Shown here piece after piece: positions 1-6,456 of a DNA stretch of 9,313 nt. How positions within the stretch are numbered: the first letter of the stretch is position 1; the number at the start of each line of letters is the position of its first letter. Under the pieces are notes generated by a model that was not told where the DNA came from, searched no databases, and was given only the letters and a program-made list of their open reading frames with translations. Both the position numbers and the translations under genes were made by a program. The DNA is taken from the NCBI GenBank assembly GCA_020437875.1, contig JAGQVR010000110.1, positions 1-9,313 of the forward strand, read 5' to 3'. Origin of the DNA: Flavobacteriales bacterium (lineage in GTDB: Bacteria > Bacteroidota > Bacteroidia > Flavobacteriales_F > PHOS-HE28).

Positions 1-488
1 CGATAGCTGAGCGTGTATGTCTGGCCGGGGCACACCGGCACGGTCTGGCAGTACACGTTCCACAGGGCCGATGGCCAGCCCGAGTTCACGATCATGAAGT
101 TGCCGTTCCCGGTGCCGAAGAACTGGCCGTGGTAGCTGTTCGGGTTCGTGCCGATCCAATACCGGCCGTCGCTGCTCAGGTCGGTCGTGGCCGTGAAGTC
201 CGTGCTGAAGCCGGTATTGCCCGCGCTGAAGTCACTATTCGGGAAGAGTTGCGGGCTGGGGTAGCTGGCCTCACCCCAATAGGTCCCGGGCAGGCTTACG
301 CTGATGGACGGCGTGGTGGCACCCGTGCTCCAGAGGTAGTCGGGGAAGCCAGGCGGCGCAGTCAACGTGACGGATTGTCCCTGGCAGATGGTGGTGTCAG
401 GCCCTAGGTCGATGGAGCAGGGCTGCGCAACGAGCGCACCCGACCCGATCAACCCGCTGATCATCAGGATATGTGGGCGGATGTTCAC
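1..488 (-). CDS. Secreted Ig/PKD-like adhesin-type protein, N-terminal part (runs off left edge)
   Basis: An open frame on the minus strand runs from a GTG at 488 through base 1 without a stop, giving 162 codons. The N-terminus (MNIRPHILMISG...) has a short charged start, a hydrophobic core and a likely signal-peptidase site near AQ-PC (residues 21-24), so the product is exported. Residues 24-72 contain the pattern CSIDLGPDTTICQGQSVTL, then WSTGATTPSISV and GTYW, which is typical of the Ig/PKD-like domains in large Bacteroidota surface and gliding-associated proteins. From about residue 83 a second module starts (NSDFSAGNTGFSTDF), resembling a galactose-binding-like or CBM-like sandwich found in T9SS cargo. 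The GTG was chosen over the ATG at 464 because AAGGA precedes it and it restores the charged start of the signal peptide. A T9SS sorting tail is expected but lies outside the window. Substrate and exact function cannot be told. Confidence 0.85.
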   Translation of the reverse strand, partial: MNIRPHILMISGLIGSGALVAQPCSIDLGPDTTICQGQSVTLTAPPGFPDYLWSTGATTPSISVSLPGTYWGEASYPSPQLFPNSDFSAGNTGFSTDFTATTDLSSDGRYWIGTNPNSYHGQFFGTGNGNFMIVNSGWPSALWNVYCQTVPVCPGQTYTLSY

Positions 489-569
489 CGGTCCTTGGGG
501 CACGGCGGCCCACAGCCCAAAGTTCGGGCCGAAACACCCTATGGACGTGTGACGAACGGTGAACGTTGC

Positions 570-1217
570 TCACGAGATAATGAACACCCGGTTCACCTCT
601 TCCAGCCGGAACTCATGCACCTCCCGGAAGATGGCCTTGGCGTGCGCCAGAACGGCCTCGCAGCGGCCGTCGCTGGCCTCGTCATGGCTCACGGTGTTGA
701 AGCAGACCAGGCCCCCCTCGGCACAGCGGTCGCGAAGCCCGTGCAGGAAGGTCCGGGCGTCCACACCGCGGGCCAGGTCCAGGTCATCGAAGAGGTCCAC
801 CACCACCAGTTCGTACCGTGGGCGTAAAGCATGCACCTGGATCGTGGCATCGCCGGTGATCACCTGCAGGTCGGCGTGGCGGTCCAGGCCGAAATGGCTG
901 CGCGCGATGCGCACCATGGCGGGGTCCATTTCCACGGCGGTGATGGGTGCGCTGATGCCGAGCTCGTCGCGTAGGATGGCCGGGACACTGCCACCGCCCA
1001 GACCGAGCAGGAGCACATCGCGCGGTGGATCGTTCCGCAGGTCCAACTCATCGAAGACCGCCTGCCAGACCCGGTGCAGGGCGCCGAAGCTCTGGTTACC
1101 GTTGGTGCTGTTGAGCACCTTGGTGCCTACTTCCCAGCGCACGGTGAGCTCACCGAAATGACCCGGTTCGCGCTGTTGCGTGATGGGCCAGAGGTGGCTG
1201 AGCCAGCGGCGGAACAT
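570..1217 (-). CDS. Spermidine-synthase-like SAM-dependent methyltransferase-fold protein
   Basis: This 215-residue cytoplasmic protein has a class I Rossmann methyltransferase fold of the spermidine/spermine synthase type. The visible marks are motif I LLGLGGGSVP (residues 70-79), the acidic ribose-binding position in AVEMDP (E96), TGDA (121-124) and VVVDLFDD (138-145). Upstream, residues 30-45 (GTKVLNSTNGNQSFG) correspond to the small N-terminal substrate region. True SpeE enzymes normally carry GGGDG in motif I and a longer N-terminal beta domain; here GGGS replaces it and the protein is about 70 residues shorter than SpeE. I therefore read it as a SpeE-like methyltransferase of unknown substrate rather than a proven polyamine synthase. 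The ATG at 1217 is the first plausible start and lies in a 151-bp divergent gap. The gene precedes the adhesin at 488 in the same direction with an 81-bp gap, so co-transcription is possible but unproven. Confidence 0.85.
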   Translation of the reverse strand: MFRRWLSHLWPITQQREPGHFGELTVRWEVGTKVLNSTNGNQSFGALHRVWQAVFDELDLRNDPPRDVLLLGLGGGSVPAILRDELGISAPITAVEMDPAMVRIARSHFGLDRHADLQVITGDATIQVHALRPRYELVVVDLFDDLDLARGVDARTFLHGLRDRCAEGGLVCFNTVSHDEASDGRCEAVLAHAKAIFREVHEFRLEEVNRVFIIS

Positions 1218-1259
1218 GTGGTAAAGGTGGGGTGGAACGAGGATTCCTGCTTACGCGCT

Positions 1260-1267
1260 TAATTTCG
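1260..1267 (+). promoter_or_regulatory. Possible -7 box TAATTTCG in the divergent intergenic region
   Basis: TAATTTCG matches the box seen before other genes of this window, but it lies 101 nt before the ATG at 1369 and I see no TTG about 20 nt upstream. The divergent region 1218-1368 must hold promoters for both flanking genes; this is the only candidate that I can point to, and it is weak. Confidence 0.3.
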
Positions 1268-1368
1268 TTCACCTTCCGTTCAAGCAGCGGTTCACCCGCG
1301 TTCGCCGTCAATATGCATGGAATGGATGGCAGAGGCCATCAGCATATATCACCCAATTGACCGATCCC

Positions 1369-2142
1369 ATGTTCCGATCGCTTGTTCTCATGGTATTAGC
1401 CTCCGTCCTCTGGACCGGGGCGATGGGTTGTAGCTGGGTGCCTGCCTCGTTCTGTGCAACGACCAACGACCGTCCGGATGACGCGGTGATCAGCGGTCGG
1501 ATCATCGGCGTGGACATGGATGGCATCGACCTGGTGGTGATCGATGTCCTCCGTGGTGATGAGGCCCGCGACACGATCCGCATATGGGATGGAACGGACT
1601 TCGACTGTAACGGGATCTTCTCGATGGCCGCGTCCGGACTGGGTGGGGTCGATGATTCGATCATCGTGGTGATGCCATTGATCACCGAGGCCGAGAACAC
1701 CTGGGATGTGTTGGGTGACTACAGGCGACCGCACTACTTCGGTTGCATCACGGACATTCGGATCCATGAAGGACAGGCGGTCGGGTACATAGCTGGGAAT
1801 GCCATGACACCATTCGAAGTAATGCCATATTCTGCATTCGTGGCGGCCTGGGTGAGCGGCGGCTTCGGTTGTTCGGACTTCCTATCCATCCACGAACGAT
1901 CACAACAGCTTCCGCGCTTCCAGAACCCTGTGCATGACCTGTTAACACTGACCTTTTCCGGATCTGTGGGAGGTGGACAGGTGATCCGTCTCCTTACAAC
2001 GGATGGTCAGGAGGCGATGGCGACGAAGTGGGTGGGCAACGTCATGAGCATCGACATGTCCTCCTTCGCCCCGGGTATGTTCCTCCTCGAAGTGACAGGG
2101 GATGACGGCTATCGGGCATCTGCCCGGGTGATGAAACTGTAG
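1369..2142 (+). CDS. Secreted protein with N-terminal Cys-rich (NTR-like?) domain and T9SS type A sorting domain
   Basis: The product has 257 residues. Residues 1-20 form a signal peptide (MFRSLVLMVLASVLWTG...). The mature part begins CSWVPASFC, with cysteines at 21, 29, 80, 126 and 168. The series of a CxxxPxxFC-like start, an ISGRIIG strand, and DTIRIWDG is a pattern I know from exported Bacteroidota proteins and recalls TIMP/netrin-like OB folds, though that assignment is tentative. Residues 181-257 (from QNPVHDLLTL, through VIRLLTTDGQE and MSSFAPGMFLLEV, to the C-terminus SARVMKL) form a classical T9SS type A sorting domain, so the protein is moved across the outer membrane and anchored or released at the surface. 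The ATG at 1369 is preferred to an in-frame TTG at 1357 because it gives a normal signal peptide. The lipobox is poor (AMGC), so I do not call it a lipoprotein. The biological role is unknown. Confidence 0.88.
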   Translation: MFRSLVLMVLASVLWTGAMGCSWVPASFCATTNDRPDDAVISGRIIGVDMDGIDLVVIDVLRGDEARDTIRIWDGTDFDCNGIFSMAASGLGGVDDSIIVVMPLITEAENTWDVLGDYRRPHYFGCITDIRIHEGQAVGYIAGNAMTPFEVMPYSAFVAAWVSGGFGCSDFLSIHERSQQLPRFQNPVHDLLTLTFSGSVGGGQVIRLLTTDGQEAMATKWVGNVMSIDMSSFAPGMFLLEVTGDDGYRASARVMKL

Positions 2143-2165
2143 GGTGGTTCCCCGCAAGCCCACCG

Positions 2166-2173
2166 TACTTTCG
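2166..2173 (+). promoter_or_regulatory. Predicted -7 box TACTTTCG for the cyclase operon
   Basis: TACTTTCG resembles the Bacteroidota -7 element TAnnTTTG and is identical to the box at 7823-7830. It ends 8 nt before the TTG start at 2182, so transcription would begin at or within a few bases of the start codon. No clear TTG at -33 is present, which lowers confidence. Confidence 0.5.
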
Positions 2174-2181
2174 CGGTCCTT

Positions 2182-3222
2182 TTGACCGCCCTCACCCGAT
2201 ACAAGCTCCGCAAGCTCGCCAAGTACACGTTGGTCACGGTGGCCGTGGCCAGTGCCTTCATTCTGTACAGCGGCGGTGCGCTCGATGCACAGCTCGGCGC
2301 ATGGGCACTGCTCGGCTTGTGGACGGGGGTTCTCGAGGAGTACTTCTTCGGTCGTCGCTTCCGCGCGCTGGCCATCCCGCTGCAGTTCCTGGGCAAGGTG
2401 CTGCTGGTGAACCTGCTCACCATCGCCCTCATCCTGCTCACCTTCGCCTTCAACAGCGACACCTTCAACTGGTTCGCCTACGACCAGCCGCAGAAGGTGC
2501 AGCACCTCTTCCTGATGCGGCAGCTGTACACGCTCATGTTGCGCGTGGTCATCATCACCTCCATCGCCCTGTTGGTGGTGCAGGTGGAGGAGTTCATGGG
2601 TCGTCGGCTCTTCTTCGGCTTCCTCTTCGGTCGTTACGAAAGGCCGGTGGCCGAGGAACGCGTGGTGCTCACCCTCGACCTCGTGGGCAGCACCGGGCTT
2701 GCCGAGCGCATGGGCGACCTGCGGTACTTCCGCTTCATCAACACGACCTATTCGCTCATGACCGATGCGGTCCTGCGCAACGAGGCGGACATCCACAAGT
2801 ACGTGGGCGACGAGGTGATCTTCACCTGGCCCATGAAGGTGGGTGTGCGTTACGAGAACTGCCTCGATCTCTTCTTCGACATCGAGGAACGGATCGCGCA
2901 GCACGCCGAGGTCTTGCGGGGTGAGTTCGGCATGGTGCCGGCCTTCCGCGCGGCCTTGCACGGAGGGCGCGTGATATCCGCCCAGATCGGCCACACCAAA
3001 CGTTCGGTGGAGTTGAGCGGCGACGTGATGAACAGTGTGTCGCGCATGCTCGGCGTGGCCAAGGACATGAAGGTGGACATGCTCATATCGAGCGAGATGC
3101 TGGGCCGGCTGCCGCATGCGCACGAACGCTTCAGCATTGGTCCGGAGATGGTGGCACCCGTGAAGGGGCGCAAGCGTGAGGTGCGTGTGCACGAGGTCGG
3201 ACGCTTCAAGAAGGGCGCATGA
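2182..3222 (+). CDS. Membrane-anchored class III adenylate/guanylate cyclase (4 TM + cyclase domain)
   Basis: The product has 346 residues and should make cAMP or another cyclic nucleotide at the inner membrane. Four hydrophobic segments lie at roughly residues 15-33, 37-55, 62-90 and 113-134, followed by a class III cyclase domain (about 160-340). Key residues are visible: metal-binding D166 in LTLDLVGST and D210 in YVGDE, the base-selecting lysine position K206 (HKYVGDE), and the transition-state pair N284 and R288 in GDVMNSVSRM. The second base-selecting position appears to be E277, unlike the usual Asp or Thr, so nucleotide specificity is open. The domain otherwise looks catalytically competent. 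The start is a TTG at 2182, as no ATG or GTG precedes the first helix; the N-terminus TRYKLRKLAKY is positively charged, as expected for a cytoplasmic end. The stop overlaps the next gene's start (ATGA at 3219), indicating an operon with the exported repeat protein. Confidence 0.93.
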   Translation: MTALTRYKLRKLAKYTLVTVAVASAFILYSGGALDAQLGAWALLGLWTGVLEEYFFGRRFRALAIPLQFLGKVLLVNLLTIALILLTFAFNSDTFNWFAYDQPQKVQHLFLMRQLYTLMLRVVIITSIALLVVQVEEFMGRRLFFGFLFGRYERPVAEERVVLTLDLVGSTGLAERMGDLRYFRFINTTYSLMTDAVLRNEADIHKYVGDEVIFTWPMKVGVRYENCLDLFFDIEERIAQHAEVLRGEFGMVPAFRAALHGGRVISAQIGHTKRSVELSGDVMNSVSRMLGVAKDMKVDMLISSEMLGRLPHAHERFSIGPEMVAPVKGRKREVRVHEVGRFKKGA

Positions 3223-4328
3223 AGCCGCTTCAACAGTGCATGGCATTCGTCCTCTGCATGTGGACGATGGATCTGTCGGCACAATGCGTGGCTCCCTTCG
3301 TCACCGCGATGGACCGTAGCATGCTCTTCGTCGACGGGCGTTTCATGGAGGTGGATGCACGCCCACCCATGACGATGCAGGTACAGAGCGATGGGCTCTT
3401 CTTCACGGACCATGCTGGCCAGCTCTGTCGTTTCGGGTTGGAAGCACGCGCGGTGGAGGTGGTTCAGGAGCATCCCGCTGATGAGTTGCAGGCCAGCGGT
3501 GACCGTGTGGCCTGGCGCATGGGTGACAGCCTATGGACCTTGCGTGATGATCGCGCGCATCTCCTCGCCACGGGTGTGCAGCGTTTCCACGTCAGCGACT
3601 CGCTCATCGTCTTCACGGATAGCATCGAGCATGAGTTGGCGGCCAGCTGGAAGGGCCGCCGCATTCCGCTCGCCTCTGTGACACAGGGTTCCGAGCGGCC
3701 GCAATGGACGCAGGGCGCGAATACCGTCACGTGGTATGATCGCGGCCGACGCACCCTGTTCTACATGGTCCACGGGCAGGTGGAAGCCCTGGCGGATAGC
3801 TGCGATGTTGGTATCGCAGTGAACGGGAAGGACGTCGTGGCGTACTGGGACGATGCGCACCAGGAGTTCATGGGACGGAAGGGGGCGGAGTCGGTGCGCC
3901 TTTCCGGCATGAAGCCCGTGAACGCACAGGCCGGCGATGGACTGGTGGCGTTCGTGGATGGCACCTTGAAGTTGAAGGCCTGGCGCGGCGGCGATGTCGT
4001 GCATCTCACGGACAGCATGCCGTCGCAGTATTGGGTGAGGGACCGGTCGCTGCTCTATCTTTGGGCGGGCCGCCTGATGTTGTGGACCGATGATGGCCCG
4101 GTGGCCGTGGAGGATCTCGTGCCCGAACAGTGGCAGGCGGTGGGCGATCGGGTGGTCTACCTGGACATCAACCGTGAGTTGAGGAGCATCCGGGTGGATG
4201 GTGAGCGTGAACGCCTTTCGCGCGAGCCGGGCATCAGCGCATTCACGTTGCATGGTGAAGCGGTGGTGTTTCCAGCGCCATCAGGAGGCACGGTGGTGTT
4301 GTGCCGGGGAAGGCGCCACACTTACTGA
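3219..4328 (+). CDS. Exported beta-propeller-like repeat protein, coupled to the cyclase
   Basis: The product has 369 residues. The first 22 (ending in DLSAQ) look like a signal peptide, so the mature protein is periplasmic or exported. The rest is built from about ten degenerate units of 33-41 residues, each opening with a short hydrophobic strand after a polar turn: MDRSMLFV (31), SDGLFF (57), SGDRVAW (93), SDSLIVF (126), ANTVTW (168), GKDVVAY (203), GDGLVAF (239), DRSLLYL (275), GDRVVYL (309) and HGEAVVF (345). This spacing is what WD40/TolB-like beta-propeller blades give, but I recognise no named family. No T9SS tail is evident; the C-terminus is basic (CRGRRHTY). The gene starts inside the stop of the upstream membrane cyclase (ATGA), so the two are probably translated together, which suggests a functional pairing. 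The binding partner is unknown. Confidence 0.85.
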   Translation: MKPLQQCMAFVLCMWTMDLSAQCVAPFVTAMDRSMLFVDGRFMEVDARPPMTMQVQSDGLFFTDHAGQLCRFGLEARAVEVVQEHPADELQASGDRVAWRMGDSLWTLRDDRAHLLATGVQRFHVSDSLIVFTDSIEHELAASWKGRRIPLASVTQGSERPQWTQGANTVTWYDRGRRTLFYMVHGQVEALADSCDVGIAVNGKDVVAYWDDAHQEFMGRKGAESVRLSGMKPVNAQAGDGLVAFVDGTLKLKAWRGGDVVHLTDSMPSQYWVRDRSLLYLWAGRLMLWTDDGPVAVEDLVPEQWQAVGDRVVYLDINRELRSIRVDGERERLSREPGISAFTLHGEAVVFPAPSGGTVVLCRGRRHTY

Positions 4329-5353
4329 GCAGCGGCTCCCTTCTCCTCCAGGGTCCAGAGGCCGATCGCCTGGCTGCGCCCTTTCAGCTCGGTGCTGCCG
4401 ATGCCACGCAGGGTGTAGGAAGGCGGCAGCCGGAGCACCTTCACCAGGTCATCGGAGATCAGGTTGTCCACCCCGTGCTTGTTGCACTGGTTCTGGATGT
4501 GCGCGGCCGTGTTCACCACATCACCGCTGTAGATGCGTTCCTTCTTCACCAGGCCCACCTCACCGGTGGTGACCGGGCCGTAGTGGAAACCGGCCTTGAA
4601 CACGGGCGTCAACCCGTAGCGTTCCTGGTAGTGGGCAGCGCGCTCCCGCAACTTCCGGCGGATGTCGAGGAAGCAACGGATGCAGCGCTGGCGACCCACC
4701 CCGCGTCGAAAGGACCAGCTCACACTGATCTCGTCGCCGACATATTGGTAGATGTCGCCGCGTGAGTAAAGGATGGGATCGGTGATGTCCGAGAACAGTT
4801 CGTTCAGCAGTTCGAAGTAGCGGGTGTGTCCCAGTCGCTCGGCGATGCTGGTGGAGGACCGCATGTCCAGGAACATGAAGATCCGCATCTCCTGCCTGGG
4901 CTTGTGGTAGAATCCGGTAAGGTAACTGATGCCTCCGCTACCGTACTGATCGTTCAAGCGCACCATGAGCATGGTCCCGGCCATGAGCAGGAACCAGTAG
5001 AGGTAGACGCTGACACCGGCATACGAGAGTGCATGGTCCAGTATCTCCGTTGTTCCTACACCATCAGGAGGAAGGATGATGAGGAACGCGAGGAGCACCA
5101 CCAACAGCAACAAGGCCATGATGCCCACAGCGTGCAGGTATGGCAGCCGGCGCCAGCGGTCGCGAAGAACGAAGATGTACAGGGCTCCACCGAGTAGACC
5201 GGCGATGATGGCGGTGGGAAGTCGGTCGTCGATGCGGTCCATCAGCCGGCTCGACGAGCCATGCACCAATAGGGCGGTGTGTTCGAAAAGAGCCGTCAGG
5301 CAGGCCATCACACCCCACGCGACGGTGATCCGTAGCACACGCTGGAAGCGCAT
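4322..5353 (-). CDS. Second membrane-anchored class III cyclase (4 TM + cyclase domain), one catalytic position altered
   Basis: Counted from ATG 5353 the product has 343 residues, with the same plan as the cyclase at 2182: four hydrophobic segments at about 8-31, 46-63, 73-95 and 108-131, then a class III cyclase domain (about 155-335). Metal ligands are present: D163 in FLDMRSST and D207 in YQYVGDE. The adenine-selecting Lys position is Gln203, as in a Bacteroidota subfamily known to me with the wording IYQYVGDE. The transition-state Asn is kept (N281, SGDVVNTAAHIQ), but the Arg expected four residues later is His285. Activity may therefore be reduced or different. An upstream in-frame TTG at 5383 would add 10 residues; ATG 5353 is preferred because the predicted -7 box ends only 5 nt before that TTG. 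The 3' end overlaps the convergent gene by 7 bp (4322-4328). Confidence 0.92.
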   Translation of the reverse strand: MRFQRVLRITVAWGVMACLTALFEHTALLVHGSSSRLMDRIDDRLPTAIIAGLLGGALYIFVLRDRWRRLPYLHAVGIMALLLLVVLLAFLIILPPDGVGTTEILDHALSYAGVSVYLYWFLLMAGTMLMVRLNDQYGSGGISYLTGFYHKPRQEMRIFMFLDMRSSTSIAERLGHTRYFELLNELFSDITDPILYSRGDIYQYVGDEISVSWSFRRGVGRQRCIRCFLDIRRKLRERAAHYQERYGLTPVFKAGFHYGPVTTGEVGLVKKERIYSGDVVNTAAHIQNQCNKHGVDNLISDDLVKVLRLPPSYTLRGIGSTELKGRSQAIGLWTLEEKGAAAQ

Positions 5354-5388
5354 GCGGGTGCGGGAGATGCGCTCTGGGACCAACGCTG

Positions 5389-5396
5389 CGAAATTA
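5389..5396 (-). promoter_or_regulatory. Predicted -7 box TAATTTCG for the second cyclase
   Basis: On the minus strand TAATTTCG is followed by CAGCG and then the TTG at 5383. It sits in the 45-bp gap behind the small membrane protein gene, so the cyclase can be transcribed on its own as well as by read-through. The initiation point would fall at or just after the TTG, leaving a leader of about 30 nt before ATG 5353. Confidence 0.45.
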
Positions 5397-5428
5397 GGAT
5401 CGTGCCGTTGACAGGTGTGAAGCGAAGG

Positions 5429-5797
5429 TCAACCGTTCGTTGCCCGCGCGTTACGCCGCCGCTGGTCCAGAGGCAGGACCACCAGGTAGTATGCGGCCAG
5501 AAGGGCCAATCCACCGAGGAAGAAGGCCTGCGACAGTCCATGCCCACGTTCGTCCAAGTAGAAGTCGCCGATCATCCAGGTGGAGTTCGCCAATATCCAG
5601 AGGATGACGGCGACGGCATGGACCAGCTCACGCCGCTCGGCCCGGCATTGCCAGGCGATGAAGAAGGCCATGACCAGGGTGGGCGGGATCATCACTGCAC
5701 CGAGTATCCGGAGCTCCATCAGCCAGGCCAGGTCCTTGACCAGCCAGAGCACGATGTGCAGGTTCTCGTTCACGCGGATGCTGGGCATCTGGATCAT
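5429..5797 (-). CDS. Small four-helix integral membrane protein, unknown function
   Basis: The product has 122 residues. Hydrophobic stretches at about 12-28, 30-50, 60-77 and 88-109 indicate four membrane helices joined by short loops, with a basic C-terminal tail (DQRRRNARATNG). The segments NLHIVLWLVKDLAW and ILANSTWMIGDFY resemble a family of small uncharacterised membrane proteins that I associate with Flavobacteria; no function is known to me. The start is taken at ATG 5797, because the longer open frame upstream is antisense to the gene at 5870 and carries no membrane character. An ATG at 5788 is possible. It lies upstream of, and in the same direction as, the second cyclase, 45 bp away (75 bp to ATG 5353), so it may be co-expressed with it. 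It is divergent from the 5870 gene. Confidence 0.8.
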   Translation of the reverse strand: MIQMPSIRVNENLHIVLWLVKDLAWLMELRILGAVMIPPTLVMAFFIAWQCRAERRELVHAVAVILWILANSTWMIGDFYLDERGHGLSQAFFLGGLALLAAYYLVVLPLDQRRRNARATNG

Positions 5798-5833
5798 CAA
5801 CAACGGTGTTTGCACAAAGGTGCGCGGAGGCGC

Positions 5834-5865
5834 TTGAACGGAATGCCGTCCTCGTTCTAATTTCA
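5834..5865 (+). promoter_or_regulatory. Predicted promoter TTG-N21-TAATTTCA
   Basis: A TTG at 5834-5836 and TAATTTCA at 5858-5865 are separated by 21 nt, close to the Bacteroidota -33/-7 layout. Only CACC lies between the -7 box and the ATG at 5870, so the mRNA is predicted to be leaderless or nearly so. It would drive the pair 5870-6981. Confidence 0.55.
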
Positions 5866-5869
5866 CACC

Positions 5870-6442
5870 ATGTTCCGTTGGTGGGTCGTGCCGGTCCTGT
5901 GCGCACTTGCGTTCCCGCAGGCCTCCCACGGCTTCTACATCCACCTGCATGGCATCGTCACCGAGCATTTCAGTGGCGATGCGCTCAAGGGCGTGCAGAT
6001 CCGCCTGGTGAAGGACAGCGTGGATCGCGAAACGGTGATCACGAGCGGTAACGGCAAGTACGAACTCTACCTCGAGCGGGGCTATGACTACCAGGTCTGG
6101 TTCTACCGGGCCGATCTCGTCACCAAGCACGTGGTCATCGACGCACGCAAGATCCCCCTTTTCCCGGACGTTCCCTTCTTCGATATGGATCTGCAGATGA
6201 CCATGTTCACCTGGATCGATGGATTCGATGTGAGCCTGTACATGGAACCGGTGGGGCGTGCGGAGTACAAGCAGAGCGTCCGGAACCTGAGCTGGGATGT
6301 GGAGCATACGAAGGACTTCCAGGCGCGCTCGAACAGGACCATGATCCATTACGAAAGGGAGGTCGCGGACCGGGAGCGCAAGGCCGCACTGAAAGGCACC
6401 ACCGCAAAGCCCGGCCGACGGCGGCGGGTGGTGGACTTCTGA
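5870..6442 (+). CDS. Exported protein with carboxypeptidase-regulatory-like domain (family copy A)
   Basis: The product has 190 residues. Residues 1-21 (MFRWWVVPVLCALAFPQASHG) are a signal peptide. Residues 27-92 form a CarboxypepD_reg/transthyretin-like beta sandwich: HGIVTEHFSGDALKGVQIRL, then a TSGNGKYELYL turn and a YDYQVWFYRADLV strand. A second conserved block follows (about 100-143): VPFFDMDLQMTMF, EPVGRAEY and SWD. This block is shared with the proteins at 6457 and 8628, defining a small family in the window. The last 30 residues are highly basic (KPGRRRRVVDF). Such beta sandwiches bind partners or act as structural modules in exported proteins; there is no catalytic motif, no TonB-plug region and no T9SS tail. 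The next family member starts 14 nt downstream, so the two form an operon. The role is unknown. Confidence 0.85.
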   Translation: MFRWWVVPVLCALAFPQASHGFYIHLHGIVTEHFSGDALKGVQIRLVKDSVDRETVITSGNGKYELYLERGYDYQVWFYRADLVTKHVVIDARKIPLFPDVPFFDMDLQMTMFTWIDGFDVSLYMEPVGRAEYKQSVRNLSWDVEHTKDFQARSNRTMIHYEREVADRERKAALKGTTAKPGRRRRVVDF

Positions 6443-6456
6443 CCGTGATCCACAGG

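Noticed and set aside
1357..1368. TTG at 1357 as start of the T9SS protein
   Set aside because: It adds MTDP in front of a normal signal peptide; ATG 1369 gives the more typical N-terminus.
2143..2164. GGTGG...CCACC inverted repeat after the T9SS protein, considered as a terminator
   Set aside because: Only 5 bp of stem with a 12-nt loop and no T-run; it also abuts the promoter-like box of the next gene.
1942..3282. 446-residue minus-strand open frame opposite the first cyclase
   Set aside because: Extremely rich in His, Glu and Gln with no motif, and it mirrors the strongly supported cyclase gene; it is an antisense shadow.
3531..4253. 240-residue minus-strand frame opposite the propeller gene
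   Set aside because: Same shadow composition, no start context, and the plus-strand gene has a signal peptide and regular repeats.
5798..6349. Long minus-strand open frame upstream of and in frame with the small membrane protein
   Set aside because: It is antisense to the clear signal-peptide gene at 5870, has a His/Arg/Pro-rich composition typical of a shadow frame in GC-rich DNA, and lacks membrane character; only the part from 5797 is kept.
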